Origin: Ectothiorhodospiraceae bacterium
GTDB taxonomy: Bacteria; Pseudomonadota; Gammaproteobacteria; Nitrococcales; Aquisalimonadaceae
DNA: 39,333 bases
Assembly: GCA_020831845.1 (NCBI GenBank)
Contig: JAFIFV010000079.1
Span: 1-39,333 of the forward strand
Direction of reading: 5' to 3'
The notes beneath the pieces were generated by a model, which was not told the origin of the DNA, did not search any database, and worked only from the letters and a program-made list of their open reading frames with translations. Below, one piece after another: positions 1 through 8,800 of this stretch (position 1 is its first letter; every line of letters starts with the position of its first letter). The position numbers and the translations under genes were made by a program.

Positions 1-58
1 TGAGCAACAGGACCAGCAGGCGGTTTTCCAGCGACCAGGAAATGATGCGATCAATCAT
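1..58 (-). CDS. cusA: CusA/CzcA-type heavy-metal RND efflux pump, N-terminal fragment
   Basis: Only the first 19 codons are in the window; the gene runs off the left edge. They read MIDRIISWSLENRLLVLLL, which matches the cytoplasmic start and first membrane helix of CusA/CzcA pumps (pattern MI..II.WS..NR..VL). The ATG at 58-56 overlaps the 3' end of the adaptor gene by 8 bp (ATGATTGA), so translation is probably coupled. Its position after the adaptor and outer-membrane channel genes is the usual one for the inner-membrane proton-driven pump. Metal specificity cannot be read from this fragment; the copper/silver reading comes from the adaptor next to it. Confidence 0.8.
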   Translation of the reverse strand, partial: MIDRIISWSLENRLLVLLL

Positions 59-1526
59 GGCTGTGCCCCCCGTGATCGCTTTCAGCGGGCTCGATGGCAG
101 TGATCTCGTAGACGAAGTCCTCGCGCTCCACCATGCGGAACCGCACCGCCATGCCGGCTTGCAGGCCGTCGAGCGTCACCGTCGGGCTCACGTTGAAATC
201 CATGGTCATGGCCGGCCAGCCGACCTCTGGAATGGGGGCATGGTCGAGGTTCAGCCCCCCGGCTTCCGCATCCACCGAATTCAGTCGCCCATCGGCCCAG
301 ACGCCGTCTTCCGCCACCGCGTCATCGGCCTTGGTCATGCGGTTGAGCTCGGCGCCGGCAGCGGCCTCGGAATCCAGCAGAAAGTGGCCTGACAGCACCA
401 CCCGCTCGCCCTCCTCCACACCCTCGATAAGCTCAAGGGCACCATTGGCGCGACGCCCCACCAGGACCTCGCGCGCCTGGAAACGGCCTTCACCCAGCGC
501 CAGGATCACCCGATCCTGGCGCCCGGTGCGGATAACGGCTTCTGCGGGCAGATGGAGCACGTCTTCCAGCGACCGCGCCGCCAGATGCACATCGGCATAC
601 ATGCCCGGCTTGAGCCGTTCGCCGGGATTATCGAAGGCAAGCCGCACGCGAACGGTACGCGTCGGGCTGCTCAGGCTCGGGTAGATGTAATCCACCCGGC
701 CCTCCAGCACCTCCCCCGGCCGAAACGGCAGCTTGACGTGCGCTGCCCCGCCAGTGGTCACGGCATCCACCTGATGTTCGAACAGATCAGCGATCACCCA
801 GACAGTGGACAGGTCGGCAATGGTCATGACCTCGGTGCCGGGGGTGACGTACATACCCTGCCGCACGTTGAGGCTCTCCACCACGCCGTCGCCCCCCGCG
901 CGTACTGCGATCAGTCGCCGCGGTTCACCGCCACGCTCAATCTCGGCAATCTCCGCGGCGCCAACGCCCAGCGCCCGCAGCCGCTCTCGCGCGGGCTCGG
1001 CGGTAACGCCACGCCTGAGCGCGTGCAACAGCTCCTCCTGTGCATTGATCAACTGCGGCGAATACATGCGGAACAGCAACTGCCCGCGCTCCACCCGCTC
1101 GCCGGTGGTCCGCACGCGCAGATCTTCAATCCACCCTTCGGTCCGCAGGTGCACATGAGTGAGGCCGGACTCGTCGTAGTCAACAAAGCCCACCGTCTCC
1201 ACCGTGCGCTGCAAATCCCCCCGGGCGACAGCACCGATGCGCACGTTCATGTTCTGCTGAACCACCGGACTGATCTGGACCACGCCTCGCTCGGCATCTG
1301 CCCCGCCGCCGGCATAGATGGGAATGAAGTCCATGCCCATTTCGTCCTTGCGCGGCACTTCCGACGTCACCGATGGGTTGTGGGGGTGGCGATAGTAGAG
1401 AACCTCGCGGTCACCACCTTTGGCGCTCGCCGCCTGGTGGGTATGCGAATCCTGCAGATACGGCACGGCAAGCACGCCGAGCACCAGGCCAGCAGCCAGA
1501 AAGACAATGGCAATCAGGGTTTTCAT
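51..1526 (-). CDS. cusB: CusB-type periplasmic adaptor with terminal metal-binding domains
   Basis: A 491-residue membrane-fusion (adaptor) protein linking a CusA-type pump to a TolC-like channel. An N-terminal hydrophobic anchor or signal spans about residues 3-23. Residues 43-71 form a heavy-metal-binding segment of the CusB/CzcB type ending in MGMDFIPIY. The middle (about 100-385) carries the barrel-sandwich, helical hairpin and beta-barrel order of HlyD/AcrA adaptors. The C-terminus (about 410-482) is a CusF-like domain with H429, W437, M440 and M442, the same spacing as the copper/silver ligands H36, W44, M47 and M49 of E. coli CusF. The last residues, DHGGHSHD, are His-rich. The start overlaps the upstream channel gene by 4 bp (ATGA). 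Copper or silver is the likeliest substrate, by inference from the CusF-like site. Confidence 0.9.
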   Translation of the reverse strand: MKTLIAIVFLAAGLVLGVLAVPYLQDSHTHQAASAKGGDREVLYYRHPHNPSVTSEVPRKDEMGMDFIPIYAGGGADAERGVVQISPVVQQNMNVRIGAVARGDLQRTVETVGFVDYDESGLTHVHLRTEGWIEDLRVRTTGERVERGQLLFRMYSPQLINAQEELLHALRRGVTAEPARERLRALGVGAAEIAEIERGGEPRRLIAVRAGGDGVVESLNVRQGMYVTPGTEVMTIADLSTVWVIADLFEHQVDAVTTGGAAHVKLPFRPGEVLEGRVDYIYPSLSSPTRTVRVRLAFDNPGERLKPGMYADVHLAARSLEDVLHLPAEAVIRTGRQDRVILALGEGRFQAREVLVGRRANGALELIEGVEEGERVVLSGHFLLDSEAAAGAELNRMTKADDAVAEDGVWADGRLNSVDAEAGGLNLDHAPIPEVGWPAMTMDFNVSPTVTLDGLQAGMAVRFRMVEREDFVYEITAIEPAESDHGGHSHD

Positions 1527-2773
1527 GCGTCTTCCCCCATCAGATAGAGCAGATCGGCCTGCTCCAGGCGGCGATCAGTGGCAATGCGCAAGGCCTCAAG
1601 CCGTGTATCCAGCTCGGTGAGGCGGGCGCGAACGTAGGCGGCAAAATCCGTGGTGCGGGCGCGGTACGCCTGCTCGGCGGCTTCGGCGTTAGCCAGCGCC
1701 TGCGGCACCAGCCGCTGCTCATAGCGCTGTTCGCGGGCCATCAACTGCCGCCAGCGGCCCTCGGCTTGGGCAAGCTGCATCTGCAATTCGCGTTGCCGCT
1801 CCAGCCAGGCGTGTTCGGCCGCGTCGCGCCGGTGCATGCTGGCAGCCAGGTCACGGTCCTGGCGGTGACGGGTGAACACGGGAAGATCGAACATCACCAT
1901 GGCAGATAGCCGGTCCGGGGCATCCATCCCGCTGCCGGATGCGGTCGGCCGACCGTACGTCACCTCCACACTCCACTGCGGCCGATACCCCTGGCGGGCT
2001 AGCTCCACCTCCTTTCGCCCGGCCCTCAGGGCCGCCTGTTCGGCCATCAACAAGGGGTGCGCCTGCAATTCGTCCGCAGGCAGCCCAAGCGTGGGGAACT
2101 CCGCTGCCAGCGGCCGCAAGGCGTGGTCATCCCCCAGCCACCGGGCCAGCTGCCCCTCGGCTGCGGACTGCCGCCCACGGGTGTCGAGCACGCGGTCGTG
2201 TAGCCGCTCCAGCTCCAGTTCGGCGCGCAGCACATCCTGCTGTGTGGCCCGTCCGGCGGCGAACTCGCGTTCGGTTACCTCCAGCAAGTCCTCGAAAAGC
2301 GGCTGGCTTTGTTCCAGTACACCCAGCGCAGCGCGCTGGAAGTACAGCTCCAGGTAGGCCCGGCGCACCGCTCTGAGCGCCGTGCGCTCGGCGTTCCAGG
2401 CGCGCGCCTGCTCCGCACCGGCCAATGCCTGCTCCCGCTCACCGCTCAGGCCGCGGGTCTGGCCGCGCGGGAATGTCTGGCGCACGCCAATCCGCGCCTG
2501 GGTCATGCCATCCTCGTCCAGCCGCCGGCTGTCCGCCGGCACATCCATCAGTTCCAGGATCACCATGGGGTCGGGCAGCCGCCCGGCCGCGATAGCGGCG
2601 TCCTCCCGTGCGGCGGCGAGTGCCTGGAAACGCAGCACGGAGGGGTCCTCGGTCAAAGCGAGGCGTTCAGCCTCGTACAGCGCCAGGGGCTGGCTGGCGC
2701 CCGCGAGCAGGGGCACGGCCAGCAGTCCGCCAATCACCAGACGGCAAAGCCTGGCTCGGGTAAAGGGGTGCAT
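1523..2773 (-). CDS. TolC-family outer-membrane channel of the metal efflux operon (CusC-like)
   Basis: A 416-residue outer-membrane efflux protein. I chose the ATG at 2773 because GAGG lies 9 nt upstream and the product then starts with a normal signal peptide (MHPFTRARLCRLVIGG, hydrophobic core, cut near AGA|SQ). An in-frame ATG exists upstream at 2815 but would bury the signal sequence. The two long coiled-coil repeats typical of TolC/CusC are visible as Ala/Glu/Arg/Leu-rich stretches (about residues 95-200 and 300-410). I see no lipobox Cys, unlike E. coli CusC. It overlaps the adaptor gene by 4 bp and follows the small secreted protein by about 90 nt, so the three genes look like one transcript. 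Confidence 0.85.
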   Translation of the reverse strand: MHPFTRARLCRLVIGGLLAVPLLAGASQPLALYEAERLALTEDPSVLRFQALAAAREDAAIAAGRLPDPMVILELMDVPADSRRLDEDGMTQARIGVRQTFPRGQTRGLSGEREQALAGAEQARAWNAERTALRAVRRAYLELYFQRAALGVLEQSQPLFEDLLEVTEREFAAGRATQQDVLRAELELERLHDRVLDTRGRQSAAEGQLARWLGDDHALRPLAAEFPTLGLPADELQAHPLLMAEQAALRAGRKEVELARQGYRPQWSVEVTYGRPTASGSGMDAPDRLSAMVMFDLPVFTRHRQDRDLAASMHRRDAAEHAWLERQRELQMQLAQAEGRWRQLMAREQRYEQRLVPQALANAEAAEQAYRARTTDFAAYVRARLTELDTRLEALRIATDRRLEQADLLYLMGEDA

Positions 2774-2866
2774 AACGATCATCCTCGTCAGCGGCGCGAA
2801 GTGGCACGCCTGCAATGGGCTCCGCTCAGCGGGAGCGGGCGTCAGGCGGCCCGAAGCCGCCCACGA

Positions 2867-3202
2867 TCAGACGAGGAAAACGCGTGGAGGGCGAAGCTCG
2901 AGGGATGATTGGTTATCTGGAGAGGCAGACACCTGTGCGGGATACGCGCTAGTCGCGATGACGGGAAGCGCATCAGGCTCGGTAGCAGGCACAGGGGCAC
3001 AGCTCACGCAATCCGGGCACGGCTGCGAGGCATGGACGTGGTCAGCGCCATGACTGGTCTCTGAACAGTCTGCAGCAGCCCACTCGGAGGCCGTGTCACC
3101 GCTCCGTGCGTCACCGCCATAAGCGGAGACAGCCGGGAAGGAGGCCAGCAGGAGGGCCATCACGACAAACGTGACGATGAGACGGGAATGCAGTCCATTC
3201 AT
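2867..3202 (-). CDS. Small secreted Cys/His-rich protein heading the metal efflux operon (CopL/CzcI/DUF2946-like)
   Basis: A 111-residue exported protein with a clear signal peptide (hydrophobic core at residues 8-22, likely cut near VSA|Y). The mature part holds C45, H50, H54 and H56, then CPDCVSC. It ends ELRPPRVFLV; an Arg-Pro-Pro motif near the C-terminus is common in small DUF2946/CopL/CzcI-type proteins that precede copper or cobalt-zinc-cadmium efflux genes. Such proteins are thought to bind metal in the periplasm and modulate the system, but no enzymatic role is known. I see no strong ribosome-binding site before the ATG, yet it is the only start that leaves an intact signal peptide. 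Family assignment is by pattern and position only. Confidence 0.6.
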   Translation of the reverse strand: MNGLHSRLIVTFVVMALLLASFPAVSAYGGDARSGDTASEWAAADCSETSHGADHVHASQPCPDCVSCAPVPATEPDALPVIATSAYPAQVSASPDNQSSLELRPPRVFLV

Positions 3203-3411
3203 GGCCGAGACAGTACCAGCTTTCCTGGCGGCGAAGACTTGATGCAGGTCAGATTCCTGGGCCTTCAGCTCTTCCTTGCGCCAGTTCAGACATCGGCAAC
3301 CACGGATTGGGCTTTCAGAGTGGAGGAGCGAATAGGCGAAGCAGAGGGGACGTCAATTCGCCCTTGAAGTGAATAACACCAGACGCCAGCGGGAACTCGG
3401 CCTCTGATCCA

Positions 3412-3443
3412 GCCTTGTACCAACCAACAGGCCGGTACAAGGC
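3412..3443. repeat. 10-bp perfect inverted repeat downstream of the small gene
   Basis: Arms GCCTTGTACC (3412-3421) and GGTACAAGGC (3434-3443) flank a 12-nt spacer. It begins 7 nt past the stop codon of the small minus-strand gene, so it could be a 3' hairpin or weak terminator, although no T-run follows on either strand. It also sits about 210 nt upstream of the metal operon, so an operator role is possible. The heptamer TGTACCA occurs at 3416-3422 and again at 3444-3450. Confidence 0.45.
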
Positions 3444-3450
3444 TGTACCA

Positions 3451-3654
3451 TCAAGCTTCCCGGCTAACGTTGCCGTTGCGGGAGAAAGCGTTCTCGAGCA
3501 TGCCGCTTACCCAGACACGGGCGCGGGAGAAACCGGAACGCACACAGGCAGCAATGTATTCATCGCGAAGCCGGCGGGCTTCCAGTTCCATCAGCACGAT
3601 GCTTTCCGGGGCGACATACGGGACTTGTTCCCGAGACTGTTCGTTGCGTGCCAT
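3451..3654 (-). CDS. Small hypothetical protein, 67 residues
   Basis: I chose the ATG at 3654 because AGGAG lies 8-9 nt upstream; a longer reading from 3813 has no such signal. The product is soluble and charged, with no signal peptide or membrane segment. Its centre, LEARRLRDEYIAACVRSGF, looks like a short amphipathic helix. Similar Glu-Ala-Arg-Arg-Leu-Arg helices occur in small proteobacterial proteins of unknown role (I recall an RSP_7527-type family, but this is a weak recollection). It is divergent from the diguanylate cyclase and followed by a perfect inverted repeat. No function can be given. Confidence 0.6.
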   Translation of the reverse strand: MARNEQSREQVPYVAPESIVLMELEARRLRDEYIAACVRSGFSRARVWVSGMLENAFSRNGNVSREA

Positions 3655-3693
3655 AATATGGAACTCCTGCATCGATAAGTGGATCGTTAACCC

Positions 3694-3713
3694 TTGATGC
3701 AGAAGTGTATCAA
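3694..3713. promoter_or_regulatory. Operator-like inverted repeat between divergent genes
   Basis: Half-sites TTGATGCA (3694-3701) and TGTATCAA (3706-3713) are inverted with one mismatch around the 4-nt spacer GAAG. The repeat lies 40 nt upstream of the small minus-strand gene and upstream of both possible starts of the diguanylate cyclase. It is the right size for a dimeric regulator, but which one is unknown. Confidence 0.35.
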
Positions 3714-3891
3714 TCGTGCTGCGCCGCAACATCCGGAAAAAAGGAAAATCACTTGTTCCTGAATGGAAAAAATAAACGGCAAGCCGTTTCCAGCGGGTGA
3801 CACCGCCGCTCAAACCTGCAAGAGTACGCGCCGGGAACTCTCACAGCCAACCCGGGACGGCATCCGACCTGTTCATCTTGCGGGACACTGC

Positions 3892-4902
3892 ATGCCGAAT
3901 CCGATCCACAGCGCTGAATTCATCCACCACCTGGGTACCTCCGCCGGCCGCAAACTGGTCATTGACCTGTGGCAGCACTTTCCGGAACACATGTTCCTGA
4001 TCCGGGTCGAGGGCCCGGACTCTTTCGTTGTGGAGGCAATCAATCCTGCCCAACAGGCAACCATCGGTGCCGACGTGATCGCGACTGGGAAGCGCATCGA
4101 CGAATTGCTGCCGCAACAGATCGCGGACCAGGTGATCGCCCGGTATGCCGAGTGCGTCCGCTCCGGCGAGCCAATGCGCTACGAGGAGGAAGGCATATTC
4201 AGGAACCAGGACGGCTTCGAACGCCACGGGCATTGGCTGACCTTGCTCGTCCCGATTCACGATGGCGGTCGGCTGAGCCACCTGTTCGGCATCTCCCAGG
4301 ATCTGACGGAACTCTATCTCGCCAGGGCGGCGCTGGAAGATCAGAAGCGGGAACTGGAGAAAGAGGTGGGTCGGCGTACCGCGGAACTGACCGAACTGAA
4401 CCGGCAACTGAGCGACCTGGCCAGCAAGGATCCACTCACCGGCGTGTACAATCGGCGCCACCTTCACGCCGTTGCGGGTCATGAGATCCAGCGGGCACGA
4501 CGACGCGGCAGCCCGCTGTCGTTACTCATGATGGACCTGAACGACTTCAAGACCATCAACGACCATTTCGGCCATGCCGCGGGTGATGACGTGCTCAGGG
4601 CTGTCGCCCGCATCCTGCTGGCACGGCTCCGAGAAACAGACGTGCTGGCGCGGTACGGCGGAGACGAGTTTGTTGTCCTGCTCCCGGATACCGCTCAGGA
4701 CCACGCAGCAACGCTCGGCCGCAGGATCAGCGAAGCTATCCGGCAGGAGACACCCGGCAACGTCGGCATTTCCTTTGGCCTGGCATCTCTGGAAACCAGG
4801 GAGGATACCCTGGACCGCCTGATAGAGCGGGCAGACAGCGCGCTGCTGGATATCAAACAGAAGAAGAATCCCGCGGGCCTGAGGCACAACAACGCGTTCT
4901 GA
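3892..4902 (+). CDS. Diguanylate cyclase with N-terminal PAS-like domain
   Basis: Makes the second messenger cyclic di-GMP from two GTP. From the ATG at 3892 the protein has 336 residues: a PAS-like sensor region (about 20-140, ending FGISQDLTEL), a coiled-coil linker (about 142-175), and a GGDEF domain (about 176-325). The active-site motif RYGGDEF is intact (GGDEF at 256-260). RETD at 247-250, five residues before it, matches the product-inhibition I-site RxxD. There is no membrane segment, so it is cytoplasmic. An in-frame ATG at 3763 would add 43 residues of low similarity to anything; the start is therefore uncertain, with only a weak GGGA before 3892. The signal sensed is unknown. c-di-GMP commonly controls pili and biofilm, and a pilus cluster lies next door on the other strand. 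Confidence 0.85.
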   Translation: MPNPIHSAEFIHHLGTSAGRKLVIDLWQHFPEHMFLIRVEGPDSFVVEAINPAQQATIGADVIATGKRIDELLPQQIADQVIARYAECVRSGEPMRYEEEGIFRNQDGFERHGHWLTLLVPIHDGGRLSHLFGISQDLTELYLARAALEDQKRELEKEVGRRTAELTELNRQLSDLASKDPLTGVYNRRHLHAVAGHEIQRARRRGSPLSLLMMDLNDFKTINDHFGHAAGDDVLRAVARILLARLRETDVLARYGGDEFVVLLPDTAQDHAATLGRRISEAIRQETPGNVGISFGLASLETREDTLDRLIERADSALLDIKQKKNPAGLRHNNAF

Positions 4903-4953
4903 CAGACCGGGAACCGCCGACGGCGGCGCAATGTTGCGGACCAGGAGGAAATC

Positions 4954-5029
<76 letters not shown>

Positions 5030-5045
5030 TTTTTGGTGGCCGCAG

Positions 5046-5075
5046 AGTATACTGTATATCCTCGACTACCAGCAA
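5046..5075 (-). promoter_or_regulatory. Predicted sigma70 promoter of tRNA-Thr
   Basis: On the minus strand TTGCTG (5075-5070) and TATACT (5051-5046) are separated by 18 nt. The -35 element lies inside the last codons and stop of pilE. The -10 is followed by a GC-rich stretch (CTGCGGCC), like the discriminators of stringently controlled stable-RNA promoters. Transcription would start about 10 nt before the mature tRNA end. Confidence 0.5.
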
Positions 5076-5500
5076 TCCGCTTGGGCAGCGTTGCGCTGGC
5101 CGTTATGGGCCAGCGTCAGCGTTCCGCAGCGATGACCCACCTGGGGCCCAGCGGGCGTGGCGTTCAGCGTATACGAGTTGGCACCAGCGTTGGTAATGGT
5201 CAGGTTGTATGCCACCACGTTTCCTTCCCGCGGTGATTCGTTGAACCACGGAGCCTGGCTCAGGTCCGGAGCGTTACCGTTCACCAGATAGGTGTTGTTG
5301 ATGGAATAGTGGCGCTCCAGACGCTGGGCGAGTTCCATCAGTTCCCCCTGAGCAGTTGCCATCCGGGTGTTCTGGACATGTACCTGATATCGCGGATACG
5401 CGATCGCAGCGATAATTCCGATAATCATCACCGTTATCATCAGTTCGATCAGAGTAAAGCCGCTCTGCTGAGAAGGGCCTTGGTCGTGATGGCGTCTCAT
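5066..5500 (-). CDS. pilE: Type IV minor pilin PilE
   Basis: A 144-residue prepilin. The leader MRRHHDQGPSQQSG is cut before FTLIELMITVMIIGII, with Gly at -1 and Glu at +5 as PilD requires, followed by the N-terminal pilin helix. Two cysteines near the end (HRCGTLTL ... ADCW) match the C-terminal disulfide loop of PilE-type minor pilins. The ATG at 5500 overlaps the pilY2 stop by 4 bp (ATGA); a longer reading to 5587 lacks support. As the last gene of the minor-pilin cluster it probably takes part in the tip or priming complex with FimU, PilV, PilW and PilX. Confidence 0.9.
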   Translation of the reverse strand: MRRHHDQGPSQQSGFTLIELMITVMIIGIIAAIAYPRYQVHVQNTRMATAQGELMELAQRLERHYSINNTYLVNGNAPDLSQAPWFNESPREGNVVAYNLTITNAGANSYTLNATPAGPQVGHRCGTLTLAHNGQRNAAQADCW

Positions 5501-5817
5501 TGTCTGCCCCCCCCGGTTTCCTCGGGCTGTACATGAGCCCGGATCACCTGGCCATCGTAGATCTCCAGGTAAACCGGAGTCCCCCACGGCGGAGCACCGG
5601 TCATCTGATTGCCGTCCGCGTCAAACAGGCGAAACATTGCGGCCAACGGATATCGTACGTCGTCCGCAACCAGAAACCCCCGGCTTTGATCAAGCGTGTG
5701 CAATGTTGCCCGGAACTCCCGATCCGGCGCCGGCTCAGCATGCAGCACAAGGCTCGCAGCCATCAGCAAACCGGCGGCCAGGACCCCGACTCCTCGCAAT
5801 TTCCTTAAGATCCACAT
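5497..5817 (-). CDS. pilY2: PilY2-like small exported protein
   Basis: A 106-residue protein with a signal peptide (MWILRKLRG, hydrophobic core, cut near LHA|E). The mature part has the short beta-rich pattern of PilY2 (REFRATLHTLDQSRGFLVADD, then RYPLA). The ATG at 5817 follows a GAGG motif. It begins 10 nt after pilY1 and overlaps pilE by 4 bp, exactly the place of pilY2 in Pseudomonas aeruginosa. PilY2 has no settled biochemical role. The name rests mainly on position and on size, since small proteins here diverge quickly. Confidence 0.7.
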   Translation of the reverse strand: MWILRKLRGVGVLAAGLLMAASLVLHAEPAPDREFRATLHTLDQSRGFLVADDVRYPLAAMFRLFDADGNQMTGAPPWGTPVYLEIYDGQVIRAHVQPEETGGGRQ

Positions 5818-5827
5818 TTCTCGCCCC

Positions 5828-8800
5828 TCACCGAATCTGCATCCAGGACTGCCTTCCCGCTGGTCCCGCATTGTTCAGGCCCTGCAAATTTCTGCCTCGC
5901 CCGTCGTACATGTTGTCCAGGTTCGTGCCGCCATCCCGGATGATGGTGATCCGTTCACCCTGCCCCATTCCGACGCCACTGATCGGTCTGCCGTCGACAT
6001 CGTCATCGCCATCCACCTGACCATCCTGGTTCAGGTCGAAGACGGCGTCGCCGGTCGTTCCGCCTGTCACCAGATCCACATCCATGATGAAGCCCCGGCG
6101 ACCGGCTCCGCAGGGATCCTCGTCCGGGATCAACGTGCTGAAACGCACACGGTCCTGCACGGAGCCAGACGGGAACGTGGGCTCGCTGATCACCCGTTCT
6201 CCCTCGGCATTGCCGTCGTACACCAGATCCAGGAACCAGCCGTCCTCGTCATTGAGAGGATTCTCGGAAATCTCGCGCAACTCGTAACTGATGGCGCCAT
6301 TGTCGGTATTGAAGGTGTGCGAGCCTTGCCATTCAATGCTCTGCTCAAGCAGATCACCGCGTCCGCCGATGGCACTGCCGCTATCCACCAGGCCGTACAA
6401 GGTCTGTATCTGCGGACTATCCATGTCTCCATCCTGGGTACGGAAGTAGCTGCCAGTCCCGAACAACACCATCAACGCCTGGGCGTCAGTCGGATGGGCC
6501 GCGATCGCCGGCCGCGAGGTGATCGGCTGCGGGGTGCCGCCGGGATCCCGGGCCTGGAACAGCACCGAGCGGTTGTTGTTATTGGTCCACTGCCCCGTAT
6601 TCGTGGATGACACGTCGAACTTCCACACCCTGCCCTCCAGGTCACCGGCATAGATACGCCGCGCACTCAGATCGCCCGAAGGCCAGTCGGTTACACGCGG
6701 AGAAGCCAGACCGTTCGGATTGGAGGCATCGCCCTCGCCCGTATTTATGAAGGTGTAGGCGTCGGGATCGTGCAACGGCACGATGAACAGACCGGCCCGG
6801 TGGTTGTCGCTGTTGTAGCCGTTACCAAACACGGCGGCCCAGCTTCCGTCCCGCATGCGAGAGATGGTGGGCTCGCTCACGTTGTAGCCCAGATCCGGAT
6901 GCGTGAACTCCCAGAGCACGTTGGACGCATTGAAGTTATCGGGATCGGTCACATCCAGGGCGAACACGGTCCGCCCGCCAGCCCCCATCGTGCCCACGGC
7001 CACCGTTCTCCAGTTGCCCCCGACGTACGCATCGCCCACCGCGGCCGTGCCGTCGACGAAATAGCGGTGCGTGTAATCCGGATCCATGAGGCGATTGATT
7101 CGGGCTGGCCCGCCGGCAGTGGCCGGGAGCAGCAGTTCCGAGGGCATATACGCGAACAACTCCTCTCCGTTCTCCGCGTTGAAAGCATGGAACAGGCCGT
7201 TGTTGGATCCCACATAAAGCACGTCGGACCTGTCGTTATAACTTGCCTGGGACCGGAAGGTGATGTAACTGCTGCCTTCCGTACCCGCGAACATGCTGTA
7301 ACCGAAATCGATCTTGCCGGAATACTGAGGGGTGGAATGGATGATATCGCCCAACAGCCGGCGGGATCCTGCGTCTGTCCGGCTACGGAACCCATCCACG
7401 CTGCCACCCCGCAGCCACTCGATGCGGTCTGCCGCCAGGTTGTCCGTCGAACCGGTCAGATCGGTATTCAACGCGGTGAGCTGCGCGGGGCTTAACTGAC
7501 CCGACAGCAATTCCGCGCCAGCTTCGTTGGCACTGTTCGTGGTGAGGATACGCCGGGCGGCGGGCGCCATGGTGGCGAGCCCCGTTTCGGCATCCCAGTA
7601 CAGTTCCCCTTGGGTACCGTCGTCATTCAGCTCGTAAGCCTTCATCTCCCCGGACCAGTCCCCACTGCGGAACCCGGCGACATACAACAAGGTATCGCTC
7701 TGGAGGATGGCCGCGCTTGCCGCCGAGGAGGTGGCCGATTCCTCCACGCGCGCGATGATGTCGTCCAGCACGCCGCCCAGTTCCCGCGCGAACACTTCGG
7801 GGTCGCTCGCGCTGAAGAAGCCACCACGGCTGTTGACGGCCGCGTGCAGCATGTCGTCGATCTTCTCGGGATTCCCGTCGGTGGGATTCGGCCAGTCGAT
7901 GGTTGCGCCGGTGGTTATGGCATTCAGCGCTGTCTGAGGATCAATACGCCCACTCACCCCCAGGCCCACCATATAGCTCACCATGTGCTGCCAGAACGCC
8001 GGGTTCCGGCCACTGTGCGGAACCATGTTGTCCAGATCGGGGCGAAGGTCATTCATCCAGTAGTACAGGGCCACGTCAGCCAGGGTATTGCTGTACGAGT
8101 CCTCGAAAGGGGGCCCCGCCACATAGCCGCCGACCAGCGAGCCATCCGGACTGGTATGCACCGGCCCGTCGCTGTTGTCCACATTCCCGACGTTTGGAGA
8201 GTTGCCATTCCAGTAGCCATCGGACATCAATATGGTAAAGCTCTGTCGGCAGGCGAAATCCTCTCCTCCCTCCAGCCCAGGCGTGGAACTCCAAGGGCCG
8301 CGATCATCATCCCGCATGAAGTAGTTGCCTGCCGCCTGCAGCGATTGCCTCAACGGCGTACCGGAGGCCGGAATGTCGCGGTCATACAGCAGATCGAAGA
8401 ACTGGCCCCGGTCGTTGCCAGCGAATCGACGTACGCCGCGCACTATCTTCTGGGTAGACTCCCCATCAATGCTGGAGGAACCGGCGTTGATGGTGCCGTA
8501 ACCCACCCGCATGCCTTCCGCCTGCTGGGCAAAGGCGCTGGCAATCCCGCCCCGGGCCGCAAGTATCCGGGAGCGATAGTAGGTGTACCAGTTGGCGAAA
8601 TTCTGGATTTCCTCGTCGTAAGTGCAGACGCCGTTCGAACAATCGGAGCGATGCTCGCGGCCATGGCCCGAGTAGCTGGTGGTTCCGGAACGGATTTCCA
8701 CCCGCTCGTAGTTGCCGTAAGCGAAATCGTCGCTTCCATCGTGCCAGAAATAGACGGCCGGCCAGAAAGTCTGCGTCTCGGTATTATTGCCGCAACCGCT

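Noticed and set aside
4914..4926. CCGCC-GAC-GGCGG mini-hairpin between the diguanylate cyclase and the tRNA
   Set aside because: A 5-bp stem with no T-run is expected by chance in GC-rich DNA; it is too weak to call a terminator.
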